Positions 54,400 through 64,000 of a stretch of 64,000 nucleotides of DNA are shown in pieces. The position numbers and the translations under genes were made by a program. The stretch comes from Bremia lactucae (Eukaryota; Oomycota; Peronosporomycetes; Peronosporales; Peronosporaceae), in the NCBI RefSeq assembly GCF_004359215.1, contig NC_090620.1, positions 715,105-779,104 on the forward strand, given 5' to 3'. Under the pieces are notes generated by a model. It worked only from the letters and a program-made list of their open reading frames with translations. It was not told where the DNA came from and did no database searches. How positions within the stretch are numbered: the stretch's first letter is position 1; every line of letters starts with the position of its first letter.

Positions 54400-56607
54400 A
54401 TACTGCTGCTATAATTTTAGTTATGTAATATTGTTGCAGATCTATACTGAGCCAAAGACCTCTAGCAATTGCCAGGGCCATTAAATCTAAAGCAAACGCC
54501 CCCTGGTGGTTATGGAGCTGTCATATATTTTTTTCGATCAATGAGGCATTGCAGAATATGACCCTGATGAAACATTGGAGAGCTACAATAATTACTCTTA
54601 GCTTTAAGCGAATACTCATGGTGTTCAAAAATTACCTGCACCCTGGATGTTTTTTGCACAAAATAAAGCGTCGCGTGGAAACAAGAGAAAGTGTGGTGTG
54701 AAAGACGTCTGCGCATCCGCGACTCGTGTAACAGATACCAGCTTATTAAAAAGATCTTTCTTGAGCGCAAATGCAAGTATGGCGCTTGCTGCGATGAAAA
54801 TATGCAATCTGCTTTCACCACAATATTATTTTTGTAACGGCGAGCGCGCGACTTCAGTGGAGCTACGCCATGAGTAAGGGATTTAAGGCGCAGGAAAGTA
54901 TACCTCTGTTAGAGCGTGAAGCGTATCTGGTGGACACGCAATTTATTTGTGGTGAAGAATAGCATTGTGTCGATCAAGGCTGACCGCCTTCGTAGTACTA
55001 CAGTGTACCGGGTACTATCGATACTGAAACGAAGCTGTCTGGCACGCTGACAATCCTCGAAGATTTTACTCCCTCAATACTATTGCGCACCGGCTCGCTT
55101 TTCAGCTCCATCGCGATAGTTAATCGGTTGAAAGATGACGCAATTTTGATATCTAAAACCCATAATTGTACGCTCGAGAAGACATTCTCAGATAAATGAA
55201 AGTAATTGCTATTGACTTTTGTCGACTGTTGGCCACTATTTAAGTGTAAACTCGTGTAAAACGTGAAATACATTGCGCCAAGCCAGCGACTAAAGTGCTG
55301 CAATAGTATTGCGCTTTCAACAATATTCAAAGCCTTGGAGCGGAGTTGTAAAGCGCTTTATTGCAGCGTATTTTACGGCTTTTCGTAAGCAATCATATTG
55401 ATTTGGAGAGTCTTCCTCGGATCTCTTGCTGCTTAAAAAATGAGCTTGTAACGCCCAAGGAAATATCAATTCAAGATTCAAAAGGCACATTCAACTATTT
55501 CTAAATATATATTTGATAAAAACGCAGTTTGGACAAACGATTGCGAACCTTCGTGCAGAAGCCAAGTAAGGCAACAAAAACGCATATGTTTGATATCTGC
55601 AGCTAATACGGAACGAAAATGCAAAATTGCTGCTTATTGCTTACATGACGAAACAACAAAACACGCAACTTAATTTGGCTTCTTCACATACGGTAGTCAC
55701 CACTGAAGACTTATGGAACGCCACCGGAACATGACTCGAATGATTTGCAAACAAAATCAATTGGTGTTTATAAAGTCGACTCGGGCAATTCAGCTGATTT
55801 GAAACATACACTTGAGTCATGCACCATGCACTTACACATAGTCTTTCTGGTTGTCCAACTACTCAAAACGAGTTTCCGTTAGTTGCTTGACTTTGAAGAT
55901 TAAGTATGCTGCCCACTCGTTATTGGAGCACATAATTTGTACCGCACCTACATGCGAAAGTCGCAGTTACGTGCGCCACTTGACCTCGAAATGTCCACTA
56001 TGCTGCTTGGTGCAGAGAGATTGGCGACACGCGTCCTTTCCCATCCTATGTTATTACTTCAAAATAACGCGAATTTGGTCCGACGTCATACATTTCGGCG
56101 AGGTAAAAAGGGGCGGCCTTGCGCACGTTTGGCAGAAGATATTAGCGTGACACTCACTTGTCATTAAGCAAGTAGAACCATGCCCGCGTGTTCCGACGAA
56201 CAATATGTACAGCTTCTGAAAAGTGACTCACAAAGTGCTAGTCAGCTACCTTGTCGACGAGCCTAATCCACTGCTATCCAAACATGCTTAACAATGTCAT
56301 AGGAGACATCATTTGCCGGACACTGTCTCGCTTGAATTGCCCCGCATTTGATCGAGGGTAAGGTTTTTTATCGCATATTTTAAATCGAGTCTCTCGTTGT
56401 GCTTTTTAAAAAATCAAGAGGTTTTTATCGTCGCCCGCCACGAGCCGCTTTATAAATGCGGAGAAGTAGAAGAAGGGAAAGGAAAGGAGCGCAACCATTC
56501 TTCAGATCCTCGCGTATCCACGTAACATTATAACAGATACCCGACTACCGTAGGCTCCGACTAAATACAAGCCATTTGAAAGATCGAAAAAGTTGCAGTG
56601 GCCTCGA
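54400..56607. other. 2.2-kb region upstream of the CHD gene, no supported gene
   Basis: Open stretches exist at 54998-55330 (minus, 110 codons), 55851-56150 (plus, 99 codons) and 54625-54807 (minus, 60 codons with a hydrophobic N-terminus). None has a recognisable domain. The last 200 bases contain the presumptive promoter and 5' UTR of the CHD gene. Confidence 0.5.
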
Positions 56608-59600
56608 ATGGAAGACTTATCGCGCGAGGAGGAACCGCAGCAGTCGGCGGATCCTCAAGACAACGCGCAGATTGAGCATGAGACCCACATTCAGCCTCGA
56701 AAGGAGGCGTCAAAAAATCTGCACGTGGAGAAATATGATGAATTCGAGGAGGACGGTAGTATAACCGAAGAGACATTTTTAAAGACGGAAGTGAAGGAAG
56801 TTGAAATTAAGTACGGAGGAAAGGTTTGTGATGTTGCTCAGCCGACAATGCAGAAAACGGAGCTCATTATTGAAAACAATGAAGTAATTAAAGAGCGTAC
56901 GGAAGTGACATTGTCGCAAAAGGCCAACGACAAAGCCGCGGTAGTACTTACATCGACGTCGCAGTCAACTGCGACGTGCCTCGAGACTACAGACAAAGCT
57001 GAAATAACTACAACGTTCGCAGAGGACTTGCAACCCAAACAGCAATTAAAGCAGGAGAACATTCAGCAGAGCGAGGAGGAGCTTACACGGAATGGACTTA
57101 CTGCTAATGCCAACCCCGCGTCGTCTATAAGCGAGTATGCTGTGATGCCGCTGAGCGTTGATACGGAGATGCAGAGCAATGATGACCACCAAATGCAATT
57201 TCCGTTCGCCCCCTCAAACTTTCTAGCGCCGTCTCCTACCCCAATTCGTCCGCTCGATGGAGACCCTCGGGCCATGAAGCCGCACAAGCAGGAAGGAGCC
57301 TCGGTGGCGAGTAACAACACCCAAAAAAGCGCAAATGTAAATCTGCAGAATGAAACTACTGCTCCTAATGGCGATTTTGCTTGCAGCAATACAGTTTCAC
57401 AGTCTCAAATGTTCTTCCATCACACAAATGCGCCATCATTTTACGCCACACCTCAGGAGGGCCCTCCTGTTGGATCTGAGATGATTGGACAAGCATCTCC
57501 GATGACTCCGCGATCTTCTCAGAATTGGAATCCGCAAATGAGCCATCACACAGCTCCTACTGCAACAAGGAGCTCATCAATCGGTCAATACGTACGTCGA
57601 GCTTTTGCAGCTAAACTATACTATTACACTAATTACTAATTATGCTGGGTGTATGCTGGTTTTGATCTTGCAGCATCACGGTGGAGGTGACCCCAATCTT
57701 AATCCTGCCCCATTTCCAGCGAAATCTCTTGTACCGCAGCGTTTAGACAAAAACTCATATTGCCTAGAGCGTGCGAGTTTGAGTCGCTTGGGAGCGTACG
57801 CAAAAAATGCCACCTCTTCAGCTCAAGCAAGCGCCCTCGCTATTGATGTTTTGCGTGCGTCGATCGGCGCTGAAAACATACGAGCTCACGGATGGAAAAA
57901 TCAATTTCCTGGTGACGAGTACGAAGTCTTGCTTCAAAAGGGATCGATTGGGCTGTGTATGAATATGAGTGTCCGCTTAGGTTCCGTGTCCGTGACGAGC
58001 TTTCGCCGACCAGAAGCCTCTTTGATGGGACCTGCAGAAGCTAGCGGTATGATATCTGTCGGCGATGACTTGATTGCAGTGGATGGCTTCTTGGTCCAGA
58101 GCCAAGAAGATTTTGCTCGCGTAGTTTCGCGTCTTAAGTCTCTTCGCCCTGTCTTGCTGCGCTTTCGAAGGCGGGGTGGTAATGGACTGGCAAGCAGCAT
58201 CAGTAGAGACATCTATGGATACAGGAAAGGACAGCAGACGTCAATTGTAGGCTTGGACAATTCTCAATTATTCACGACAGGAATGTGGCATTTAGGTGTC
58301 CGATATATTTCACCAAATCGGTGGGCTGCAGAGTTGCACGTGGATGGTGGGGGTGTTCGACGGTTAGGACTTTTTTCAACGGAGAAAGAAGCAGCAAGAG
58401 CATACAACCAGTATCTTCTCCAAATTTACGGCAACGGAGCGGTGCAATTTATGAACTCTGCTGGCAACTGGTCAAACAATAACGCCCCCCTTGCAATATC
58501 AGCTGTGCAGCCAGTGCCACGGCGAAGGCCTTCTCTTTGTGCTGCATTCTCTATTGAGCAGAAAGAACAGCTGCGAGCTCAAATTATGGTATTCAAGTTT
58601 ACATCTACTGGTGGTAACATCCCGAACGAAATTTTAAGTCGAGCACTGAAAACAACGACTCATAACTACATACAGCCGAATACGAATAGGAGTAAAAGAA
58701 AAAGCTTTGCTCCTATTATATTAGAAAAACTATCCAAGAAGAAGTCAAAGCGGGGCAAAAAAAATAAAATATTTTCCGACGAAGACGAGGACGAGAGTGA
58801 CTCTGACGACAACTATTCGGGCCCGAAAATTTTAGCTGAAGAGAAGCCAGCCCGACGGTCCGGACGCAACGTCGGCAAAGCGAAGAAAAAGTATGTGGAG
58901 GAGAAGCTTGATTTTGAGCTCAGCGATGAAGAGAAATCTGTAAAGCCAAAGGAAAAAGAAATTCCTAAGGGTCCACAAATTGATAAAGTTGTGAGCGTTC
59001 GTTTTCACAAAGAAACGTCAGCAGACACCGGTGTGTCAATGGAGTTTCTCATTAAGTGGAAGGATACTTCATATCTTCACGTTACGTGGCTTCACGTTCG
59101 AGAAGTTGAAGAGTTTGGCCAGCATGCTGTTCAGCGTATGAAGCGGCATCTTCAAAAGAATTGTCGTCAGGTGGAGGACGCACGAGAGACCGTCGTCGTT
59201 GGCGAAGAGAAGGATCTTAGCAGCTACTTCAGCGACTCATACGTTGAAGTGGACCGCATTATTAATGCGAAAGATGTTGAGGAGCCCGAGGAGTCGAACC
59301 CGTACCTCGTTCATCTACATAAAAAAGAATTTGGTGACGAGTCAGTAGTGCCAATGAAGAAGGGTGTCAAATATTTAGTGAAGTGGCGCGACATGAGCTA
59401 CGTCGATTGCACTTGGGAGTGGGAAGACCAGTTGACAGATGACCGCAAGATCGCCGCCTACCATCGCTACAATCACCCTCCTATAATAAATGGTGCGCAC
59501 CCTGCTACGTTTGCTGATATTCGACCCGAACCGAATACGTGGGCAAAATACCAAGAGTCGCCTATCTACAACAATCAGAACAATTTGCGATCTTACCAAC

Positions 59601-62600
59601 TTGAAGGCCTTAATTGGCTGACATTTTGCTGGTACAATCGCCGCAATTGTATTCTTGCCGACGAGATGGGATTGGGAAAGACTGTCCAAGCAACTTCTAT
59701 ACTTGAGCATTTGCGTCAGCGGGAATTCATTCGTGGCCCATTCTTGGTTGTAGCTCCACTTGCTACCCTCGGAAATTGGAAGCGAGAAATTGAAATGTGG
59801 ACTTCAATGAATTGTGTTGTCTATCATGATTCCGAAGGAGGATCTGACATCCGCTCGTTCATTCGTGAACAAGAATTTCACTTTGCTAGTGAAGCTCATC
59901 GCAGACGTGGGATTTACAAGTTTAATGTTTTAGTGACGTCATACCAAACGCTCATGATGGATGCTGAATTTCTCGAGCCCATTCACTGGCGTTATATAGT
60001 GATCGATGAGGCTCATAAACTTAAAAATCGTGAGGCAAAGTTGCTACAAGTGCTTCACGGTTTTACGTGGGATTCATGTCTACTAATGACTGGTACGCCC
60101 TTGCAAAATGGCGTGTTTGAGCTTTGGTGTCTTTTAAATTTTATCGAGCCAGACAAGTTTCCGAGCCAGCAAGAATTTTACGATGAATTCGGGGATCTGA
60201 ATACTGCCGAGCAGGTTGCTCAATTGCACGAGCAGCTTAGGCCGTACATGTTGCGTCGTGTGAAAGAAGATGTTGAAAAAAGTATCCCTCCAAAGGAAGA
60301 AACCATCGTAGATGTAGAGCTTACTACCATGCAGAAGAAATACTACCGTGCTATCTTCGAGCGCAATCGTCAATTTTTGAATGCGGGCGCTTCAGGTACA
60401 GTCGCCAATTTAGTGAACGTTGAAATGGAACTACGCAAGTGCTGCAACCATCCGTTCTTAATCCGTGGCGTGGAAGATAAGGAATGCGCTGGTTTTGACG
60501 ATCTGATGCGAATGAAGGTCTTGACTCAAGCGAGCGGCAAGACTGTCTTACTGGATAAGCTGTTGACAAAGTTTCATCAGGAGAAGAAAAAGGTGCTAAT
60601 TTTTTCGCAGTTTAAGATCATGCTGGATATAATTGAAGACATGTGTCATTTGCGCGGATACAGCATGGAACGTTTGGATGGATCCGTACGCGGAAATTCT
60701 CGTCAAGCTGCAATCGATCGCTTTAATAATCCTGGTTCAGATACATTTGCGTTTCTTTTGAGTACTCGCGCGGGGGGTGTTGGTATTAATTTGATCGCAG
60801 CGTCTGTCGTGATCTTGTTTGATAGTGATTGGAATCCTCAGAATGACCTTCAAGCAGTTGCGCGTTGCCACCGCATAGGACAAACACAATCAGTTAACAT
60901 TTACCGATTGGTAACAAAAAAAACATATGAAGCGCAGATGTTTGAAATCGCGTCGAAGAAGCTCGGAATGCACCATGCTGTGTTCGAGGCCGGTGGAGTA
61001 CGCAATGAATTTGATGGCGAAGATGACAGCAGTGGCAATATGATGTCTTTGATGTCGCTTGACCGTGAAAAGGTCGAGATGATGATAAGATATGGAGCGT
61101 ATGCCATAATGGGTGAAGAGGATGATCAAGACCCTGAGAATCGCGCTATTAATGAACTCGATATCGATCACTTGTTATCGAATAGTCGCACAATACGATA
61201 TGACCCGACAAAACCCGGTGAAGTTGGCGGTGACGAGATTAGTGGCGACGGGTCTAGCAACTTGAAGACTGCACCTGTCTCGCAATCGAGTGCTCTGTCG
61301 TTCTCGAAGGCAACTTTCACATCCGAGTCGGCTGACACGACGATCGATTTCAACGACGAGAAGTTTTGGGAGAAGGTTCTTGGTCCTAAGCCAGTACAGG
61401 TGCTTATGACAAAAGTCCAAGAGGGTTGGCTCAAGACGGCCTCACAAGAAGACGTCAAAGGCTTTCTTCTGCAGCTACGTGAATTAGCTCGTGCTGTTGT
61501 CAAAGAGCGACAACGAGGCAAGTCTCTCGCTGACGCAGATCAAGTGCTAGCAATTCTTATTGAATTAAAGGTCACGGGCTGTGTTATCAAAGGAGTTGTG
61601 AACGTTCGCGAAATTGCTGCTGACTGGCTTCAAGTGATTGAGCGACCCAGACGCCGACGTAGCCATAATATTGGAGATGAACTGATGTATCTCGAGTTTC
61701 TTGATGGACCAAAAGATAAGCCCCTTAAAGTAAAAAAAGGAGGAGCCCGACGCAAGCGAATACAGAGCTTCAATGGAAGAAATAAGGATCACAAGCCTTA
61801 CAAAATTGACGATGAAGATCTTGCTGAGTACGATGCCGATCTGTCGAAGCGCAAGAAAGTGGCCCGCCAAGGGTCTAGTGCCAAAATGTCGAGTGGCCTG
61901 TCGCCTGGGGGCCGATCCTTGAGCGGTATATATATTTCAGTTAAGCGGCCGAAGGGCAATGAGGATTTTGGCGTTGTTAAAGTGTTGAGCAAAATGAATA
62001 GAGTACAAAAGATGCTTGATCAATCTTCCGACGACGCCAATTCGCCAATAAGTTCCGCTAAGAACGAGGAGCCAGCCCAGCTGCATATGGATGATGATGG
62101 AGAACGCGCCAGTGGGTCAGATATTGAGGAACATCTTAGCGGCTCTGAAGGCGAGGAGCATTTAAGCGGTTCGGACGAGGAGGAAGAAGAGGAGGATGCG
62201 TATGAGGACGAGGAGCCTGAAACGAAACGTGGTCGACCGCGCAAGATAATGAAACCTGGCGGCAAATTTCGGAAGGCTTCAAAGCTCATCATTGATCCTC
62301 AGGAGGACGAAGAGATGTGGTGCCGCGTATGTTTTAGCGATCAAGGCTTTCTTGACGATCCTATTGTACAGTGTGAAAAGTGCTCGGTTGCCGTTCATCA
62401 GGTAAGCATTCGTTTTGGTGTCAGCTACAAATGTGCCGCTCTCAACATTGACGTCATTTTTGAATAGTATTGTTATGGCATTGGGTCAGTGCCCGAAAAA
62501 GATGATCCGTGGTTTTGTGATTTTTGTGCCGAGCTAGACAACTCACGGGCTGATGCGGTACGTGTANCGTGAACATGTATATTAAAGAGGATGTGATACT

Positions 62601-62985
62601 GACGCGGGTATGGGCTAATTGGATTCGACAGACGTGCGAATTGTGTCCATTAAAGCGCCCGAAAAGTGCATTCAAAAAGACAGTTGAGGGCAACTGGGTC
62701 CATGTTGTATGCGCTCTGTGGGCCCCTGGTGTCCAATTTTCCGACGTCGAGCGCATGAGTGGAGTAAGGCATGTAGCTGCTGCTGCCGAGGAACTAAAGG
62801 GCTCAATTTGTGCGATATGCGAAAAGGAAAGCGGCTGCGTCAAATGCATGCGTGGTGGATGTTCGACTTACTTTCACCCTTTATGCGGTCGTGAAACGAG
62901 AGGTGCCTACGATATGTTTATGAAAGAAGGGGGACAGTTGCAAGCGTTTTGCCAAAAGCATCGAACGCACCGGAAACGTAGTTAG
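56608..62985 (+). CDS. CHD-type chromatin remodeller with PDZ, AP2-like, PHD and ePHD domains, 4 exons, 2051 aa
   Basis: Exons 56608-57591, 57674-62401, 62468-62557 and 62632-62985 join in frame (6156 nt). Start chosen at MEDLSREEEP, the first ATG. Order: disordered N-terminus (1-400); PDZ-like domain (about 410-495, with SASGMISVGDDLIAVDG-like core); AP2/ERF-like domain (about 529-590, GVRYISPNRWAAELHVDGGG and FSTEKEAARAYN); acidic/basic linker; two chromodomains (about 767-815, 854-918); SNF2 ATPase with DEMGLGKT (about 991) and DEAHKLKN (about 1105); helicase C domain with STRAGGVGINL and ARCHRIGQ (to about 1421); acidic tail with GRPRK AT-hook-like motif; PHD finger (about 1877-1935, CRVCFSDQGF, VHQYCYGIG); extended PHD (1935-2051, TCELCP and CAICEKESGC). 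CHD proteins slide nucleosomes using ATP. PHD and chromodomains read histone tails. Similar CHDs with N-terminal PDZ and AP2 seem specific to oomycetes, to my knowledge. All ATPase motifs are intact. Confidence 0.92.
57592..57673 (+). other. Intron 1 of the CHD gene (82 bp)
   Basis: Donor GTACGT after SSIGQY and acceptor TGATCTTGCAG before HHGGGDPN. Phase 0; unspliced frame 1 stops at 57637. Confidence 0.8.
62402..62467 (+). other. Intron 2 of the CHD gene (66 bp)
   Basis: Donor GTAAGC directly after AVHQ, acceptor TTTTTGAATAG before YCYGIG. Splicing completes the PHD finger Cys/His pattern, which confirms it. Confidence 0.9.
62558..62631 (+). other. Intron 3 of the CHD gene (74 bp, contains one N)
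   Basis: Donor GTACGT after SRADA, acceptor GGATTCGACAG before TCELCP. The N at 62567 lies in the intron, so the coding sequence is unaffected. It joins PHD to extended PHD in phase 0. Confidence 0.85.
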
Positions 62986-64000
62986 ATATTAAGAATTTCC
63001 TCACGAATTTTCGAGTTGGTTACCCGAAGGCCTCTAATAATATAGCAAATTGGTTTTTTGTAGTACTTACATCTTACATAAGCAACTCGAAAAATATTTG
63101 CTGCTATGAGCTTGGCAAGGATGCCTGATAAACTTAACTCTTGTAAAGTAGAGCTGTATAAATAGATCCTCGCAAATTTTGAAGCTCTTTCTCTATCTGC
63201 TAGCAAGAAGCTCCGTTGCTTACGAATCATCCTTTTCAATTCGACCTTCATCAATCAGTTCTTGTCTGTGAAAAAATGCTGGAGCATTGCACTAGCTGGG
63301 TCGGCTGATAGCTGGCAATGCTGTTGTGAGAACGGATAGATCATTTCTTCGGTTAGAATGCTACTAATGTTCGTCGTAATTATGACGATACTTCGAATCA
63401 GCATTCATTTCGCTAAAGAGACGGAAAACAAACGTTGCAGCATTAAGCATTCTTTTTCTTACATGTAAGTGCCACATTCTTTTGCCAATCACAACTCAAT
63501 ACAACCTTTAGGCGATAGCTGGCTGGCCTATTGTTTGTCAACCTTACATTTACCAGTAAAAACACGGCATGTCTACTATAGCTCAATTTTTATCGAAAGC
63601 GTGTAAACAAAAGTGGACGAGCATTACATATTGTGTACGATAAGTGCATGGGCAACTCGGATTCAAAATTAGTCTCCAACGTGCTTTGATGGCATTAGCA
63701 GCATTAGCACTGTGGGTAGAAGGCACGTGACTACCCAAATCACGCGGCTGCTAATCGAATGTGAACGTCGTCGCAATTGAGGTTGGCCGTTGCACTGCTG
63801 CTAAGCGCAAGCTTAGCAGCAGTCGCCGAAATCGAAGGAAGTAATGACCTTGTTTAAAATAAAAAATAGTTCTCAAACTTTATCTTGAACCACCTTTTCA
63901 GACGACAAACGGACGTCTAACGTGATCAAACCGACGCGGAAGACAGCGCACGCGACGCAAACTTGCTTGTGTTGGGGCTAGAAAACTATTTTTGGGGCGA
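62986..64000. other. 3' flank of the CHD gene, no recognised gene
   Basis: AT-rich. A 90-codon minus opening at 62982-63254 overlaps the likely 3' UTR and has no domain. A perfect hairpin lies at 63794-63823. Confidence 0.5.
63794..63823. repeat. Perfect 13-bp hairpin with GCAA tetraloop
   Basis: ACTGCTGCTAAGC, loop GCAA (63807-63810), complement GCTTAGCAGCAGT. GNRA loops stabilise RNA hairpins; whether this is transcribed is unknown. Confidence 0.9.

Noticed and set aside
54625..54807. Small secreted protein (60 codons, minus) with hydrophobic start MHIFIAASAILAFAL
   Set aside because: Too short, no RXLR or other effector motif, no cysteine pattern, and no supporting context. Chance is likely.
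54998..55330. 110-codon minus-strand ORF
   Set aside because: No family recognised, stops directly upstream, no promoter or splice evidence.
55851..56167. Plus-strand ORFs with Cys/His residues upstream of the CHD gene
   Set aside because: Cys spacing does not fit a known finger. Two overlapping frames of similar length suggest chance.
62982..63254. 90-codon minus-strand ORF behind the CHD gene
   Set aside because: Overlaps the CHD stop and likely 3' UTR. No recognisable domain.

Overview
The window looks like nuclear DNA from an oomycete (Phytophthora or downy-mildew type), probably a repeat-rich scaffold. The grounds are two intact, intron-poor eukaryotic genes with short GT-AG introns (66-105 bp), a chromatin remodeller of unusual PDZ/AP2/chromo/SNF2/PHD build, a nuclear copy of mitochondrial small-subunit rRNA, and dense Ty1/copia and Ty3/gypsy debris. 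The species cannot be fixed from sequence alone. Four long N runs (23003-23102, 31073-31172, 40109-40208, 40516-41050) and two single Ns (11457, 62567) mark assembly joins.

Layout. 1-1070: a broken minus-strand ORF, perhaps LINE ORF1. 1071-4640: repeat remnants, including three tandem TGACGTCA sites and a gypsy LTR. 4642-12024: an old minus-strand copia element in the order RT-RNaseH-gag-PR-INT, interrupted at 7556-11706 by a younger plus-strand copia element with both LTRs and a 5-bp target duplication. 12360-16990: an RBBP6/Mpe1-type gene on the minus strand (DWNN, zinc knuckle, RING, RS tail; three exons). 17647-25256: a decayed plus-strand gypsy (family 1), carrying a mitochondrial rRNA insert, a SINE and an inverted gag-LTR block. 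25258-41050: 3' ends of minus-strand gypsy family 2 and a third LTR family, a copia fragment, and solo or paired LTRs. 41051-47330: a minus-strand family-1 gypsy. 47357-54399: LTRs and a plus-strand family-2 gypsy. 56608-62985: the CHD-type remodeller, four exons. The last 1 kb has no recognised gene.

The strongest unexplained signal is a coding-like ORF at the 3' end of the gypsy elements, on the strand opposite pol. It runs from next to the 3' LTR back across the chromodomain, and in family 2 into the integrase C-terminal region. It recurs in two clear families and perhaps a third. It has a DPxLxVDY-type motif near the N-terminal part, a predicted coiled coil near the C-terminus, and in family 2 the same C-terminal end and stop in three copies. 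In family 1 it is open on one strand while the chromodomain is open on the other.

Only the RBBP6-type gene (pre-mRNA 3'-end processing and ubiquitination) and the CHD gene (nucleosome remodelling and histone reading) look like functional host genes. Both act in the nucleus, but nothing here links them beyond proximity. Every retroelement ORF set seen has at least one disabling lesion.
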